A stretch of 64,000 bases of DNA from Ichthyophis bannanicus (lineage: Eukaryota; Chordata; Amphibia; Gymnophiona; Ichthyophiidae). The stretch is taken from positions 15,476,305 to 15,540,304 of the forward strand of contig CM066048.1 in the NCBI GenBank assembly GCA_033557465.1. Reading direction: 5' to 3'. Under the pieces are notes generated by a model. The model was not told the origin of the DNA, did no database searches, and worked only from the letters and a program-made list of their open reading frames with translations. Position 1 is the first letter of the stretch, and every line of letters starts with the position of its first letter. Shown in pieces: positions 1 through 9,650 of the stretch. The position numbers and the translations under genes are program-made.

Positions 1-1107
1 ATACAGCATCGATTTTTGGGCCCTCCGATGGAGGAGCAACTCCAGCTCAGATTGGAGCTCTCGCAACCGGCGCTGGGTCTCAACAGTCTTACGTCCAGCC
101 ATCACCCTCCGCGCCTCACCCAACTCTCTTTCCAACCGCAAAATCTGCTGATTTAACCGCTTGCGTTTCTGGCTATGGTAGCTAATGATCTCGCCACGAA
201 GCACAGTCTTACCCGCCTCCCAGAAAAGAGTGGGAGAAACCTCCGGCCGATCATTAAAGGTCACATATTCTTTCCAACGCTCTCGAATATAGGACTCAAA
301 CTGCGCATCACCACTGAGATCCATCGGATAGCGCCAGGGACGGTTGCGACAGGGAGTGCTACTACGAAGCTCCAGGAGTACCATTGCATGGTCCGACACA
401 ACTACAGGTCCAATCTCCGCCCTAGAGACCCAGCCAAACAACGCTTCGGAGACTAGAAAGAAATCGATGCGGGACCACGTACCATGGGCCCGAGACAAGT
501 GAGTGTAGTCCCGTTCTCCAGGATGCAGGACTCGCCAAATGTCCAGGACCTTATGTGCCTCACGGATCCCCCCTAGCCGCCTCCGAGCCCTCAGACTCCC
601 CTCCCCCGCCGAACCGGAGCGGTCCACATCTGCTTCGAAGACTTCATTGAAGTCCCCGCCCATGATAACCTGGTATCCATCAGTATCCTCCAAAAAGCGC
701 GTAATAGCGGAATAGAATCCGGCTTCATATACATTAGGACCATAGATTGAGCACATAGCCACTTTTTTACCATTAAGCACTCCCCACACACAAACATAAC
801 GGCCGTTTGCGTCCGTGACAACGCGCTCCTCGACCCAACTAGCGGATTTAGTGATTAAAAGAACTACCCCTCGCTTCCTCCCAACAGCCGGTGCGCCATA
901 CACATGAGAAACTTGACCCCTCCCCAGCTTCGCATGCTCCACCGCAGATTGATGCGTCTCCTGCAGCATAATAACACTTAACCGCTGACGTTTCAAATGT
1001 TGTAGCACTTTATAACGCTTCATCGGGGACCCCAGTCCACAAACATTCCAAGAGGCTATTCTAGTGCCTTCACCCAGGATCAAAGACCCAATGGAGCAAC
1101 CAAACAT
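1..1107 (-). CDS. L1-type ORF2 protein, N-terminal endonuclease domain (runs off window)
   Basis: The frame from an ATG at 1105-1107 is open without a stop to base 1, 369 codons. The start gives residues ending in TRIASWNVCGLGSP, matching the first motif of the L1 apurinic/apyrimidinic endonuclease. Later motifs are LQETHQ, SIYGPN, a GGDFNEV box, SRIDFF and VVVSDHAMV, so the metal-binding and catalytic Asn, Glu, Asp and His boxes all look present. A charged helical region follows. In the L1 family this domain nicks the target DNA to prime reverse transcription. The ATG is the first in frame after the spacer, but an earlier start is possible. Confidence 0.85.
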   Translation of the reverse strand, partial: MFGCSIGSLILGEGTRIASWNVCGLGSPMKRYKVLQHLKRQRLSVIMLQETHQSAVEHAKLGRGQVSHVYGAPAVGRKRGVVLLITKSASWVEERVVTDANGRYVCVWGVLNGKKVAMCSIYGPNVYEAGFYSAITRFLEDTDGYQVIMGGDFNEVFEADVDRSGSAGEGSLRARRRLGGIREAHKVLDIWRVLHPGERDYTHLSRAHGTWSRIDFFLVSEALFGWVSRAEIGPVVVSDHAMVLLELRSSTPCRNRPWRYPMDLSGDAQFESYIRERWKEYVTFNDRPEVSPTLFWEAGKTVLRGEIISYHSQKRKRLNQQILRLERELGEARRVMAGRKTVETQRRLRELQSELELLLHRRAQKSMLY

Positions 1108-2934
1108 CAACAGATCTCCACTCAGAAAAGTGGGAGCCCCCCCAGCCCAGGGCCCCCATCTGCCACCACATCCCATCCACTACAGACAGCCGTACAAGCA
1201 CACATAACAAACAGCCAACTATGTCCACAGACAAACCCTGTGCAATTGCTAGAAACCCCCCCCCACCCATGTTCCCAAACCATCCCCTGCAATAATCCCC
1301 AAAAACTAATTACCCCCCTCCCCTCCTCCCCTGTCTTCCCACCCCCCTCCCATCCCATCCTCCCCTTCTGCCCCCCATCCACCACTAACCGCCCAGCCAT
1401 CCGCTCGGGCCCCACCACGACTTCGTGAGCATGAGAAGCCCCCCTCCCCCCCCCCATTAGGAAGTCCCAACTGTTCCCCCACTCCAACTGCGACACTGGC
1501 TCTGAGAGCGGCCCTCACACCCCCCTTATTTTCTGACCCAAGCACCCCCCTCCCCACAACCCCCAATTTACCAACTATCCTGGGAGGCCGGTCCCGCCAC
1601 CTGCCCAGAGCCAGGCCCCGAGTCAAGCCCCTGGGCCCGCCACTACCCCCCACCCCCCGGGCAAACCAGGAACAACAACAGCCCCGGCGCGAGGCGCCGA
1701 CATACGAAGGAACAAGGTGAGAAAGCCCACCTTCCTCCCATCCAGCTGCCACCCCCCTCCACCCCACCTGGCAGGGAGGCAAGCTGGATAAGCGCCAGCC
1801 GGAACGCCCGGGGAGGCTGCCATCCCAAGCTTGGGTGCCCCGGCACAGTAAAGAGCACTACACCGCAGAGCCCAAATGAGGGCAAGAGGGCGACATACGA
1901 AAATAAGTTAAACAGAATTAAAATAAATTAGCTTAAGTTTAAATTAACATACAATAAGTAACTGAAAATAGCTTAAGTATATTAAACAGACGAGAGCAAA
2001 GGTCAATAGTATGTTCAGGCAGAAGAAAAAGAAAGGAGAAAGGGACATAGAACAGAATCAAAAATAAGAAGAAGCAAAAGAAAATTAAGAGAATAGAATA
2101 ATAATATAAAATAAAATAAAAATAGAACAATTTAAGACGAGGAAGAGAAAAGAGAATTAGAGAAAAAATAAGAGAAGATAAGTGGGGCAAAGCAGGGGAT
2201 AGAGCAACGAAAGCTCAGTTGATCGGGCTAAAAAGACAAGAGGAAGCCTGGCCAAAAGGGCGCGAAAATTACCAATGGCATACCAGCAGAGAGTAACAGC
2301 CGGGAAAACAGTGCCCTTACGCCCTTCCATCCGCAACCAGAAAGAAAAAAAGGGGAAGAAAAACAAGAAATAAAAGAAATAAAAATCGGCAAAGAAAAGA
2401 AAGGGAAAAACGAAGGGAAATTAGAGAAAAAGAAGGAAAAATTAGAGAGAAAGCAAAAAAGGAGAGAGGGAAGAAAAGATATTGTGGAAGCCTCCCCAAC
2501 GATAACCCGCTCACCCCCAGTAAAACCGCCGAGGCAGGCAGGAAAAGTGCAAGGAAAAATAATAGCGAACTTTTTTGTTAATTAAACAAAATAATAACAA
2601 ACTTAGTTTTTATAGCAAAGAGCACAATAAGCAGTCTGGAGATGTGTGCGATAGCGCATAACACAGGTCCATCGCCCAAAACTCACACCAGTAGCTTCAT
2701 TTTAATACAGACTATGGTCCCCACAGAGAGTTCAATCCCCAATCCAGCAGGCGGGGGAAACTCCACTCCCACCGGGGGAAGGTCCATCGCCAGGCTCGGG
2801 AAATGGCACTAAGGCAGACCTCAGCTAGAAGGCCACAGGCTCCTCGCGAAGGGGGTACAACCCGGTGTACGCAGAGTGCACGTGTCACTGCAGCCATACT
2901 TCACCTCATGTCCCGCATGCATCTTCAGCCGCAA
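1108..2934 (-). other. Long inter-ORF spacer of the L1-type element
   Basis: About 1.8 kb separates ORF1 from ORF2, far more than the short gap of mammalian L1. The part next to ORF2 (about 1120-1800) is G-rich on the coding strand. The middle (about 1890-2480) is a T- and C-rich tract of runs such as TTTTCTTTC. The part next to ORF1 is mixed. I recognise no protein here. An internal insertion cannot be excluded, but no terminal repeats or target duplication were seen. Confidence 0.5.
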
Positions 2935-3741
2935 TCAGCCAAGGCTCTCGCAAAAGGCCAATGCGTCTTCCGGGGTGGAGAACACCCGACGACCCCCGCC
3001 GCTCTCCACACGTAACATCGCTGGATAAGCCAAGGTGAATCTGAGGCCCTTCGTTACCAGTCACCCGCAGGCCTCCTTGAAAGCCTTCCGGCGTAGCGAG
3101 ACTCCAGCCGAGTAGTCCTGAAAAATCAGGATTCGGCTGGCGTTCACCCCCGATCTCCGTGCCTGCCTCGAGGCGCGCAGCACTTCCTCCTTCTGCGCAG
3201 CATTCAAAAAACGAGCAATAACAGCCCGGGGTCTATTCTTGCCAGCTCTAGGAGGTCCCAGCCGATGCGCCCTTTCCAGGACATTTCCACCGCTGCCATC
3301 CTCCAAGGGTAAGTGAGCCGGTATCCATTTTTCAAGATAGCTACGGAGGTCTTTCTCAGGCACTGATTCGGCGATCCCTATAAATCGTAAATTGTTACGC
3401 CGACTGCGATTTTCTAGGTCTTCAAGCTTATCTTGACATTTTGTTAGAGCCTCCTCAAGCTTTTTGATACGCGCCTCGTCCTGCACTTGCGTGTCTTCCA
3501 AGGTGCCGATGCGGCGCTCAGTTTGTTCCACCCGGCTAGCAAATTCAGATACCGCTTGGGCCACATCTGATATCTGTGTAGCCAGGCCACCCAATCGGTC
3601 CTCCAAGGCAGACACCACAGCCCGAGACACCTCGGCAACCAACTCAGCAGTGGCCACCGGCATCAGAGCATCTGGAGTCCCCTCCGCCATCTTAGCATCT
3701 CCACCACGCGGCTTCTCCCGTCGGGGGGTTTTTGTGGCCAT
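2935..3741 (-). pseudogene. L1-type ORF1 protein with one in-frame stop
   Basis: The frame starts at ATG 3739-3741 and encodes a basic N-terminus, then a heptad-rich coiled coil (about residues 40-125), then the hallmark DLENRSRRNNLRFIGI of the L1 ORF1p RNA-recognition region and a C-terminal domain. ORF1p is the trimeric RNA-binding chaperone of the L1 particle. A TGA at 3061-3063 interrupts the frame after KEACG. The same frame then continues 42 codons with a good ORF1 C-terminus (LVTKGLRFTLAYPAMLRV, then STPEDALAF) to a TGA at 2935-2937. A CGA-to-TGA transition at a CpG would explain the break. Total length would be 268 residues. Confidence 0.85.
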
Positions 3742-3907
3742 GCAAGTCGGATTTGCAACCCAATCCCGCAGCTGAAAGTGGCTCCGAAAATGATGAGTTG
3801 AGGTCCCCCTCGTTAGGGAGAAATAGAGCTGTGAAATGTTAAATTGAACGGGGGAGAGGAGATCGGGCTCCGGAGCTAAGTGGGATGCGTCCCGTTCAGC
3901 TCACCAT

Positions 3908-4100
3908 GCCACCGGAAGTCATACAAGCATTTTAGAGAATGTATTTTATTCATATTAATTTGGCTATTGTTAGATATGGGTAATTTGGGATCTTTAAGCT
4001 CTGTCTGCTTCATACTTGAGGGCATTTGGGCTACTTTGCTCTTTTGTGGAACCTCTCTGCTTTTGGTAGTATCCTTCAAAGATACATTCTTCCGAACCAT
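3908..4100 (-). pseudogene. CR1 ORF2, N-terminal stub
   Basis: A lysine- and serine-rich frame beginning MVRKNVSLKD directly follows ORF1 and reaches HSLKCLY, the usual lead-in to the CR1 endonuclease. It then changes abruptly into the 5' leader of the L1-type element at about 3907. This is the expected CR1 gene order, truncated at the junction. Confidence 0.5.
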
Positions 4101-4135
4101 CCGCTCTTGGGCGACTGTCGGCTTTCCCCTAATAT

Positions 4136-5056
4136 CTAGTTTAAAAGCTGCTCTATCTCCTTTTTAAAGGTTAATGCCAGCAGCCTGGTTCCATCCTGAT
4201 TAAGGTGAAGCCCATCCCTTCGGAAGAGCCCCTCCTTTCCCCAGAATGTTCCCCAGTTCCTAACAAATCCAAACCCCTCATCTCTGCACCATTGTCTCAT
4301 CCACGCATTGAGACTCCGGAGCTCTGCCTGCCTTTTGGGTCCTGCGCGTGGAACAGGAAGCATTTCGGAGAACGCTACCCTGGAAGTTCTGGATTTCAAC
4401 TTCCTACCTAAAAGCCTAAATTTAGCCTCCAGAACCTCCCTAGCACATTTTCCTATGTCATTGGTACCGACATGTACCAAGACAGCAGACTCCTCCCCAG
4501 CACTATCTAAGACCTTATCTAGGTGGCGCGTGAGGTCCGCTACCTTCACACCAGGCAGGCATTTTACAAGGCGATCCTCACGTCCACCAGCCACCCAGCT
4601 ATCTACATGCCTAATGATCGAATCACCAACTATAACGGCTGTTCTAACCCTTCCCTCATGGGCACATGGCCCTGGAGAAACTTCCTCGGTGCGAGAGGGT
4701 TTTACATCACCTGGAGGACAGGTCCTAGTTACAGGATCACTTCCTGCCACACCAGGATGATGCTCTCCTGTCACGTGACCTCTCTCCTCCATGGCAACAG
4801 GGATGCTGCCAGACTGGAGGTGGGACTTCAGGACTATATCCCTGTAGATCTCGTCTATGTACCTCTCTGTCTGTCTTATGCTTTCCAAGTCTGCTACTTT
4901 AGCCTCTAGAGAACGGACTCGTTCCCTGAGAGCAAAGAGCTCCTTGCACCTAGTGCACACGTAAGACCTCTCACCAACTGGGAGAAAATCGTACATGTGA
5001 CACTCAATGCAAAAGACTGGAAAGCCCCCATCCCGCTGCTGGACTGCTGTCTGCAT
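4136..5056 (-). CDS. CR1 ORF1 protein with SGNH/GDSL esterase domain
   Basis: An intact 306-residue ORF. The N-terminus has two Cys-x-x-Cys pairs (FCIECH at about 15-21 and VCTRCK at about 33-38) that look like a small zinc-binding module, followed by a short leucine-rich coiled coil (about 42-62). The esterase half has the SGNH blocks in order: VGDSIIRH (nucleophile Ser), PGVKVADL (Gly block), VHVGTNDIG (Asn block) and RRDGLHLN (Asp/His block). All four catalytic positions appear preserved. In CR1 elements this ORF1 is thought to bind RNA or membranes. The ORF ends 35 bases before a downstream ATG taken as the start of ORF2. Confidence 0.85.
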   Translation of the reverse strand: MQTAVQQRDGGFPVFCIECHMYDFLPVGERSYVCTRCKELFALRERVRSLEAKVADLESIRQTERYIDEIYRDIVLKSHLQSGSIPVAMEERGHVTGEHHPGVAGSDPVTRTCPPGDVKPSRTEEVSPGPCAHEGRVRTAVIVGDSIIRHVDSWVAGGREDRLVKCLPGVKVADLTRHLDKVLDSAGEESAVLVHVGTNDIGKCAREVLEAKFRLLGRKLKSRTSRVAFSEMLPVPRAGPKRQAELRSLNAWMRQWCRDEGFGFVRNWGTFWGKEGLFRRDGLHLNQDGTRLLALTFKKEIEQLLN

Positions 5057-5329
5057 CTTAGTTTTAAGTTTGTGTTTAGATCTAAGTTTTTTACTTACTA
5101 AGGGTTGCTATGGATATTTATACTAATAAAACTGTACCTAATACGTGTAATATACCTTGTTCACCTGAAGCTTAACTAATCTCAGGTCCTTAGTGTATGA
5201 CTGATTTGGGTAATGAGCTTCACCTGAGAGCACCTCCTGTCTTGTAAGATGTGTAAGTACCTATAAAGCTACGATTATCCCAGGGGAGGGAGGGAAATAA
5301 CACTTATTAAAAGAGGGCTGCTACACAGT

Positions 5330-6245
5330 ACCCTGTCTTGTGCTGCTGAGGTAAGCTATATTCTGATTTGATTTAAATTATAGCTCTTAGCTGCTGCTAG
5401 GCTCTAACTTCTTATGAAATTTAAACTACAAGCTCTCTGCTGGGTTCCAAATGTAACCAGAAAGCTCTCTTCTGTGCTTTAAATTTAAACTAAAAGTACT
5501 TTGCTGTTACTAGGCCCTGAGTGACTATTAAATTTAAACTACAAGCTCTCTGCTGGGTTCCTAATGTAGCCAGAAAGTTCTCCTCTGTGTTTTATATTTA
5601 AACTTAAACTGCTGCTACTAGGCCCTGACTGATTTAACAAAAAATAGTGGGTTCACAGATTAATTAGCTTTAATACAAAGAATTCCTTTTAGAAAAATTA
5701 CCAGAAGTAAATACTCACAGTTGCAGATCTCTCTCCAGAAGTAACAGTCCCCTTTTCTAGTCCTTCAAGACAGAGGATCACAGAGCTCTGGTTGAGCTAT
5801 TTATTTAACAATGATTTATATACCGCATCTTCCATAGTTCAGTTGCGGTTCACAATAAACAACAGTTAACAAATCGGAGTTTGTTTTACATATAACATCA
5901 TGTGACCAAAAGCAATAAGATAAACAACCAGTGTTAATACAAAACAGTATAGAACAGTGCAAACTATATACATTATGTACAAATACACATTATGTGGGAC
6001 TTAAGCGTTATTCAAAGTACAGTATCAGCTATGAAGAATTGTATGTGTAGGTCATTTGGGATTTGTTAGATAAAAACTGGTTAGCCATTATTCCTGTGCT
6101 GCTGAGGTAAGCTGTGACCAACTTCCTGGGTAATTAACAGTCCTTGCTTGGATAGGAGGACTCTTTCAAAATGGCCTTTTGACCTGCCACAGTTGCAGAT
6201 CTCTCTCCAGAAGTAACAGTCCCTTCTTCTAGTCCCCAAATTTAG
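5330..6245 (-). repeat. Repeated 5' region of the CR1 element with an inserted SINE/LINE tail
   Basis: Blocks recur in the same orientation. TGCTGCTGAGGTAAGCT is near 5342 and 6097. AGTTGCAGATCTCTCTCCAG is near 5728 and 6192. A roughly 120-bp unit with ACAAGCTCTCTGCTGGGTTC recurs near 5428 and 5540. This fits a monomeric 5' UTR promoter array. Between about 5795 and 6080 lies a different sequence whose reverse complement ends in a GCGGTATATAAATCA-type tail, as in tRNA/L2-tailed SINEs. Confidence 0.5.
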
Positions 6246-6462
6246 AGCTGTTTCCGTAACACCCACCTGTATGGTAGCCTCCTGCCTCCATTTCCAGCAA
6301 TGAGAAGCAAAACATTTTCTTTTCAATGTAGTGACTGGAATATGTCCGTTTTTGGACTTTTCATCCATTATCTTTATGTTTTGCACCGTGCGGGGATATT
6401 GCATCACTCTTTCTATTTCCCTGTCAATTTGTCTGCTTGGAAGTGATGTAGCTGTCATGGGA
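6246..6462 (-). repeat. DNA-transposon-like repeat, family also at 55.7 kb
   Basis: The reverse complement aligns along most of its length with 55727-55965 on the plus strand. Shared blocks include ATCACTTCCAAGCAGACAAA, AAACATAAAGATAATGGATG (diverged) and GACGGACATATTCCA-type sequence. The 55.7-kb copy lies inside an element with inverted termini. No transposase is visible. Confidence 0.55.
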
Positions 6463-6497
6463 TGGTTGGGGGGTGGAGAGGGGTTGCAGGGTAATGA

Positions 6498-7660
6498 CTA
6501 GGGTTGCCAACTTTTTCACTGAGAAAAACCCGACACCTGTGGCTCGCCATGCTCCACCCATTCTCTGCCCCCAGTCCCACCCCTGCCCCGCCCCCAGCCC
6601 CACCCACAAAAATTACCGAGGATTCAGTCACACCCCCCCTCAGTGCTGGTTCACTCACCCCCCTCCCCTCAGTGCTGGTTCACTCACTCACCCCCCCTTC
6701 TGACTCACTCACCCCCCTCCCCTGCTGGTTCACTCACACCACCCCTCCCCTCCCCTCCCTGCTGGTTCACTCACCCACCCCCCCTGTCACTCACTCACCC
6801 CCTCCACTCACACCAACCCCCCTCCCCTGCTGGTTCACTCACACCACCCCCCTGTCACTTACTTAGCCCTCCTGCTGGGTCACTCACTCACTTACCCCCC
6901 TCCCCTGCTGGTTCACTCACACCATCCCCCTGTCACTTACTCATCCCTCCTGCTGGGTCACTCACTCACTTACCCCCCTCACCTGCTGGTTCACTCACAC
7001 CATCACCCCCCCCTTGCTGGTTCACTCACACTCCCCCCCCCCTTGCTGGTTCACTCACACCCCCCCCCCCTTGCTGGTTCACTCACACCATCACCCCCCC
7101 CCCCTTGCTGGTTCACTCACACCATCACCCCCCCCCCCTTGCTGGTTCACTCACACTCCCCCCCCCCTTGCTGGTTCACTCACACTCCCCCCCCCTTGCT
7201 GGTTCACTCACACCATCACCCCCCCTGGCTGGTTCACTCACACCTCCCCCCCCCTTTGCTGGTTCACTCACACCATCACCTCCCCCCCCCCTTGCTGGTT
7301 CACTCACACCCCCCCCCCTTGCTGGTTCACTCACACCATCACCTCCCCCCCCCCTGCCCAAGCCGCTGCTTCTGCTTTGTACAGAGCAGCGGCTGCACTA
7401 CACTTACATTGAAAACTAAAGACAAACTGCGTGAAGAGCCCTCCGGTCATCGCAGAGCCCGAGGAAGTGATGTCATGGGGGCGGGCTCCTCACAGGCTGT
7501 CTTTCCTTTTCAAATTAACTTTATTGTCACAACGCTGCCCTGGTGGTCAATGGTGGTCAATGGTGGTCAAGGCAGGTCGGACATAAATAAAAGTAAAGTT
7601 GGGTTTGGTATGTTTCTCTTTCTAGGGCCCAAGGTTGTATAGCCTCGGTAGCATCCTGTA
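6498..7660 (+). repeat. C-rich minisatellite and flanking repeat
   Basis: From about 6640 to 7360 a roughly 30-bp unit with core GCTGGTTCACTCACACC followed by a variable C run is repeated about 25 times. It is preceded by TAGGGTTGCCAAC, which resembles the termini of other hAT-type elements here. It is followed by non-repetitive sequence with a triple TGGTGGTCAA near 7540-7570. The long reading frames across it are a by-product of the unit lacking stops. It may be an expanded array inside a non-autonomous DNA element, like the array within the 28.8-30.7 kb element. Confidence 0.65.
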
Positions 7661-7696
7661 TTACCAAAAATACCCAGAGAACAAAAGGTCATCTAG

Positions 7697-7906
7697 TGTA
7701 GGGAAAAATAAGGCTTTATTTCCCCTGGTTTGCACAAAGGTTCAAAGGATCGGCTTCAAACACCAACAGAAATCGCCTTACATCAGATTATAAAAATCAC
7801 AACTCAGATTCAAAACAAAAACTGTTCTTTTCACAGAAAGGTCACAAAAGCAGGCATTCCTATTTACACCGGTTTTAGTGCTCACTGGTTACACAAGCAT
7901 TCTACA
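7697..7906 (-). repeat. Possible solo or 3' LTR-like segment
   Basis: On the minus strand the segment starts TGTAGAATGC and ends TTTTCCCTACA. The ends are the short inverted TGTAG/CTACA expected of an LTR, and an AATAAA lies 17-22 bases before the end. No second copy, primer-binding site or convincing polypurine tract was found, so this may be chance or simply a 3' end with a polyadenylation signal. Confidence 0.2.
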
Positions 7907-8991
7907 CTTCCCGTGATGCAATAGCTGCAATCCATGTCTTCCTCTGAAAGGGATTCTACCTCTTCCACTTGCATCGGTACCTCCAGCAAAGTATCTGAGA
8001 CAAAGTCAACAGTTCCCGGCAAGCTATAGTTAGGTTTCTCACCCAAATGCTGTATGACCTCCCAGTGTTTGGAGTTTAGCGTGGGGCGTCGGCCATGAGC
8101 ATTTTTACAGTGTGAATCTCTTTCTTTCTTCCAAGGGTTTACATGCACTTCCTGCAAACCTGGCTTACTTAAAAGTTTCTTATTCAATAAAAACTTTTCA
8201 TACCTTTTCTTTTGAGCAGTGGGACATGTACAGGGAGCTTCTGTCTCTTGCCCTTTCCATAGACTGTTTCCAATACAATATGGTTTACCTTGTAACTCTT
8301 GCTTCTTTCCTGAGGATGAGGCTTGTGGCCTACTCCTAGGGAGATTCTGCCTTGCTCCAGCAATATGGCTTGGGTTCTGCCCACAGCAATCACAATGCAG
8401 CTTTTGCGTACCTGAATCTCTTGGACCCTTCTGTAGTCTCTGCCCATTCAGGTTCCTTTGGCTTGTACCTCTTTCCTGTACTCCAGCAGTGTCTGTAGCT
8501 TCTGCAGCTCCTGCCGCTCCTTCGGCTTCTGAAGGTTCTGCAGCTTCTCTGCGGCCTTCTCTGCTGCTTCTGGCTTTAAGGCTACGTCTGCCTGTCCAGT
8601 CACTTCTGCTCGGCACAGCACTTCTTCCAGAGCTCTCACTGCTCCTACTTCTCCTCCTGCTCCTCCTGTTCTCCCTGCTCCTCCTGTTCTTCCTGCTCCT
8701 CCTGTTCTCCTTCCAGTCTTCCTGACTTCCTTTAAAAGGAGTTCCTGTCTTCCTGGATTGGAGGCTGGCTGGTTTTAAGTTACACCCTGTAGGGCGTGGA
8801 TCCTCGGTCTTCCAGAGGTCCCTCTTGCTCCCCCTATCAGGCTCCTGCAAATACTGCAGCTTGTGCACGTCTTTTTTCAAGTTTAAAACATTTTCTTCTA
8901 TGCCCTGCTGGTCTGCTGCATCACAGTCTCTAGGGTATTGTATGTGTATATGAATTAGTTTTGTGCCTACCATGACAGTAATGAACCTCAC
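7882..8991 (-). CDS. Unrecognised 369-codon ORF, Arg/Glu/Ser-rich
   Basis: The longest non-repeat ORF on the left that I cannot name. Residues about 95-180 are low complexity (Arg, Ser, Glu and Ala rich) and come from a CTC/CTG-rich stretch, which favours chance openness. The C-terminal part is less biased: HCDCCGQNP, a lysine-rich stretch, LNSKHWEVIQHLGEKPNYS and the acidic EEVESLSEEDMDC. Over the middle an overlapping frame (8448-8639) encodes a cleaner alpha-helical KLQNLQKPKERQELQKL segment, so the true ancestral frame may be broken. A polyadenylation signal in the same direction lies at 7717-7722. It could be a retroelement gag or accessory remnant, a retrocopy, or not a gene. Confidence 0.25.
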   Translation of the reverse strand: MRFITVMVGTKLIHIHIQYPRDCDAADQQGIEENVLNLKKDVHKLQYLQEPDRGSKRDLWKTEDPRPTGCNLKPASLQSRKTGTPFKGSQEDWKENRRSRKNRRSRENRRSRRRSRSSESSGRSAVPSRSDWTGRRSLKARSSREGRREAAEPSEAEGAAGAAEATDTAGVQERGTSQRNLNGQRLQKGPRDSGTQKLHCDCCGQNPSHIAGARQNLPRSRPQASSSGKKQELQGKPYCIGNSLWKGQETEAPCTCPTAQKKRYEKFLLNKKLLSKPGLQEVHVNPWKKERDSHCKNAHGRRPTLNSKHWEVIQHLGEKPNYSLPGTVDFVSDTLLEVPMQVEEVESLSEEDMDCSYCITGSVECLCNQ

Positions 8992-9049
8992 TCCTAAGTC
9001 ATGGAGGTATTCCTTTGATCCTGTGTGTAGCGTATCCTAATGGGTTCAT

Positions 9050-9650
9050 TTTACACATAAAGTGGCATTTTAGAAAGGACATCCAGGTGAAATCTGGGGC
9101 GTCCAGAGCAAAACGTCCAAAAAAAGTCAGGGACATTTAAATGTCAGCCTGATTTTGGAAGCATGGATGTTTCTGAAATGGCAGCCACATAGCGGTCCCC
9201 GCTTGACACATCGGAGTCGGGGAGGTCGACCCTTTACTGTTTTGTATGTGGGGATGCGCATCAGTGTACCGAACAGAAATCAAGTATGCTACTTTCCCTG
9301 CAGTTTTCGCTATCATCAGTAAAACTATAGGCAGTATTAGAGTACCTTCTTCTCTATGCCCTCTGGGTATCCGGATGGCAGAACGAGCTTTTCTGATGCC
9401 TGTTCATGCCCTGGAGCAGGTATAAACTTAGACACAGCTCGGGATGTGCTGGATGTTTCTGAAATCAGGCAAGGAGGAATGTCCTGGACATGCTTATACC
9501 ATGACTCTGTTCAGCCTTGGACCTCCTTGCGCCAGGGCATCCTTAGAACCACTTTCTAAAATGACTCCAGGGATATCTCCGCACTTTGGATGTTTGTATT
9601 CCCGTTTTCAGATGTCCAAAGCACAAGCAGGGCTTCTAAAATAACCCCCT
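9050..9650. repeat. Interspersed DNA-type repeat, family also at 46.1-46.7 kb
   Basis: Shared blocks with 46110-46690 include GGATGTTTCTGAAATCAGG-type sequence, CATGCCTGGAGCAGGT-type sequence, TTCTAAAATGRCTC, GTGCTTTGGATG and ATGTCCAAAGCACAA. Within each copy, blocks such as GGACATCCA and TGGATGTCC occur in both orientations, giving foldback character. No coding capacity. Termini not resolved. Confidence 0.5.

Larger units (their letters stand above)
1..3907 (-). mobile_element. L1-type (L1/Tx1 group) non-LTR retrotransposon, 3' part outside window
   Basis: Read on the minus strand, the element has a short 5' leader (about 3742-3907), an ORF1 with an L1 ORF1p signature (2935-3741), a long pyrimidine-rich spacer and an ORF2 that begins with an apurinic-type endonuclease and leaves the window at base 1. 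The 5' limit near 3907 is where similarity to the neighbouring CR1 stops. Both elements point the same way, so the L1 either inserted into the CR1 or joined it by rearrangement. ORF2 is open over all 369 visible codons and ORF1 has one nonsense change, so the copy looks young. The reverse transcriptase and 3' end cannot be judged. Confidence 0.85.
3908..5770 (-). mobile_element. CR1-type LINE, 5' half (5' UTR, ORF1, start of ORF2)
   Basis: On the minus strand the element runs from a repeated 5' region (above 5060) through an esterase-type ORF1 (4136-5056) into the first codons of ORF2 (4100 downward), then stops abruptly near 3908 at the L1 boundary. An ORF1 with an SGNH esterase is typical of CR1. 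The rest of ORF2 would lie beyond the L1, outside the window. Confidence 0.75.

Noticed and set aside
3464..3775. Plus-strand 103-codon ORF and the 4308-4909 plus-strand ORFs
   Set aside because: Antisense shadows of the L1 ORF1 and the CR1 ORF1.
6643..7419. 258-codon Pro/His/Ser-rich ORF
   Set aside because: Translation of a C-rich minisatellite; other frames are equally open.
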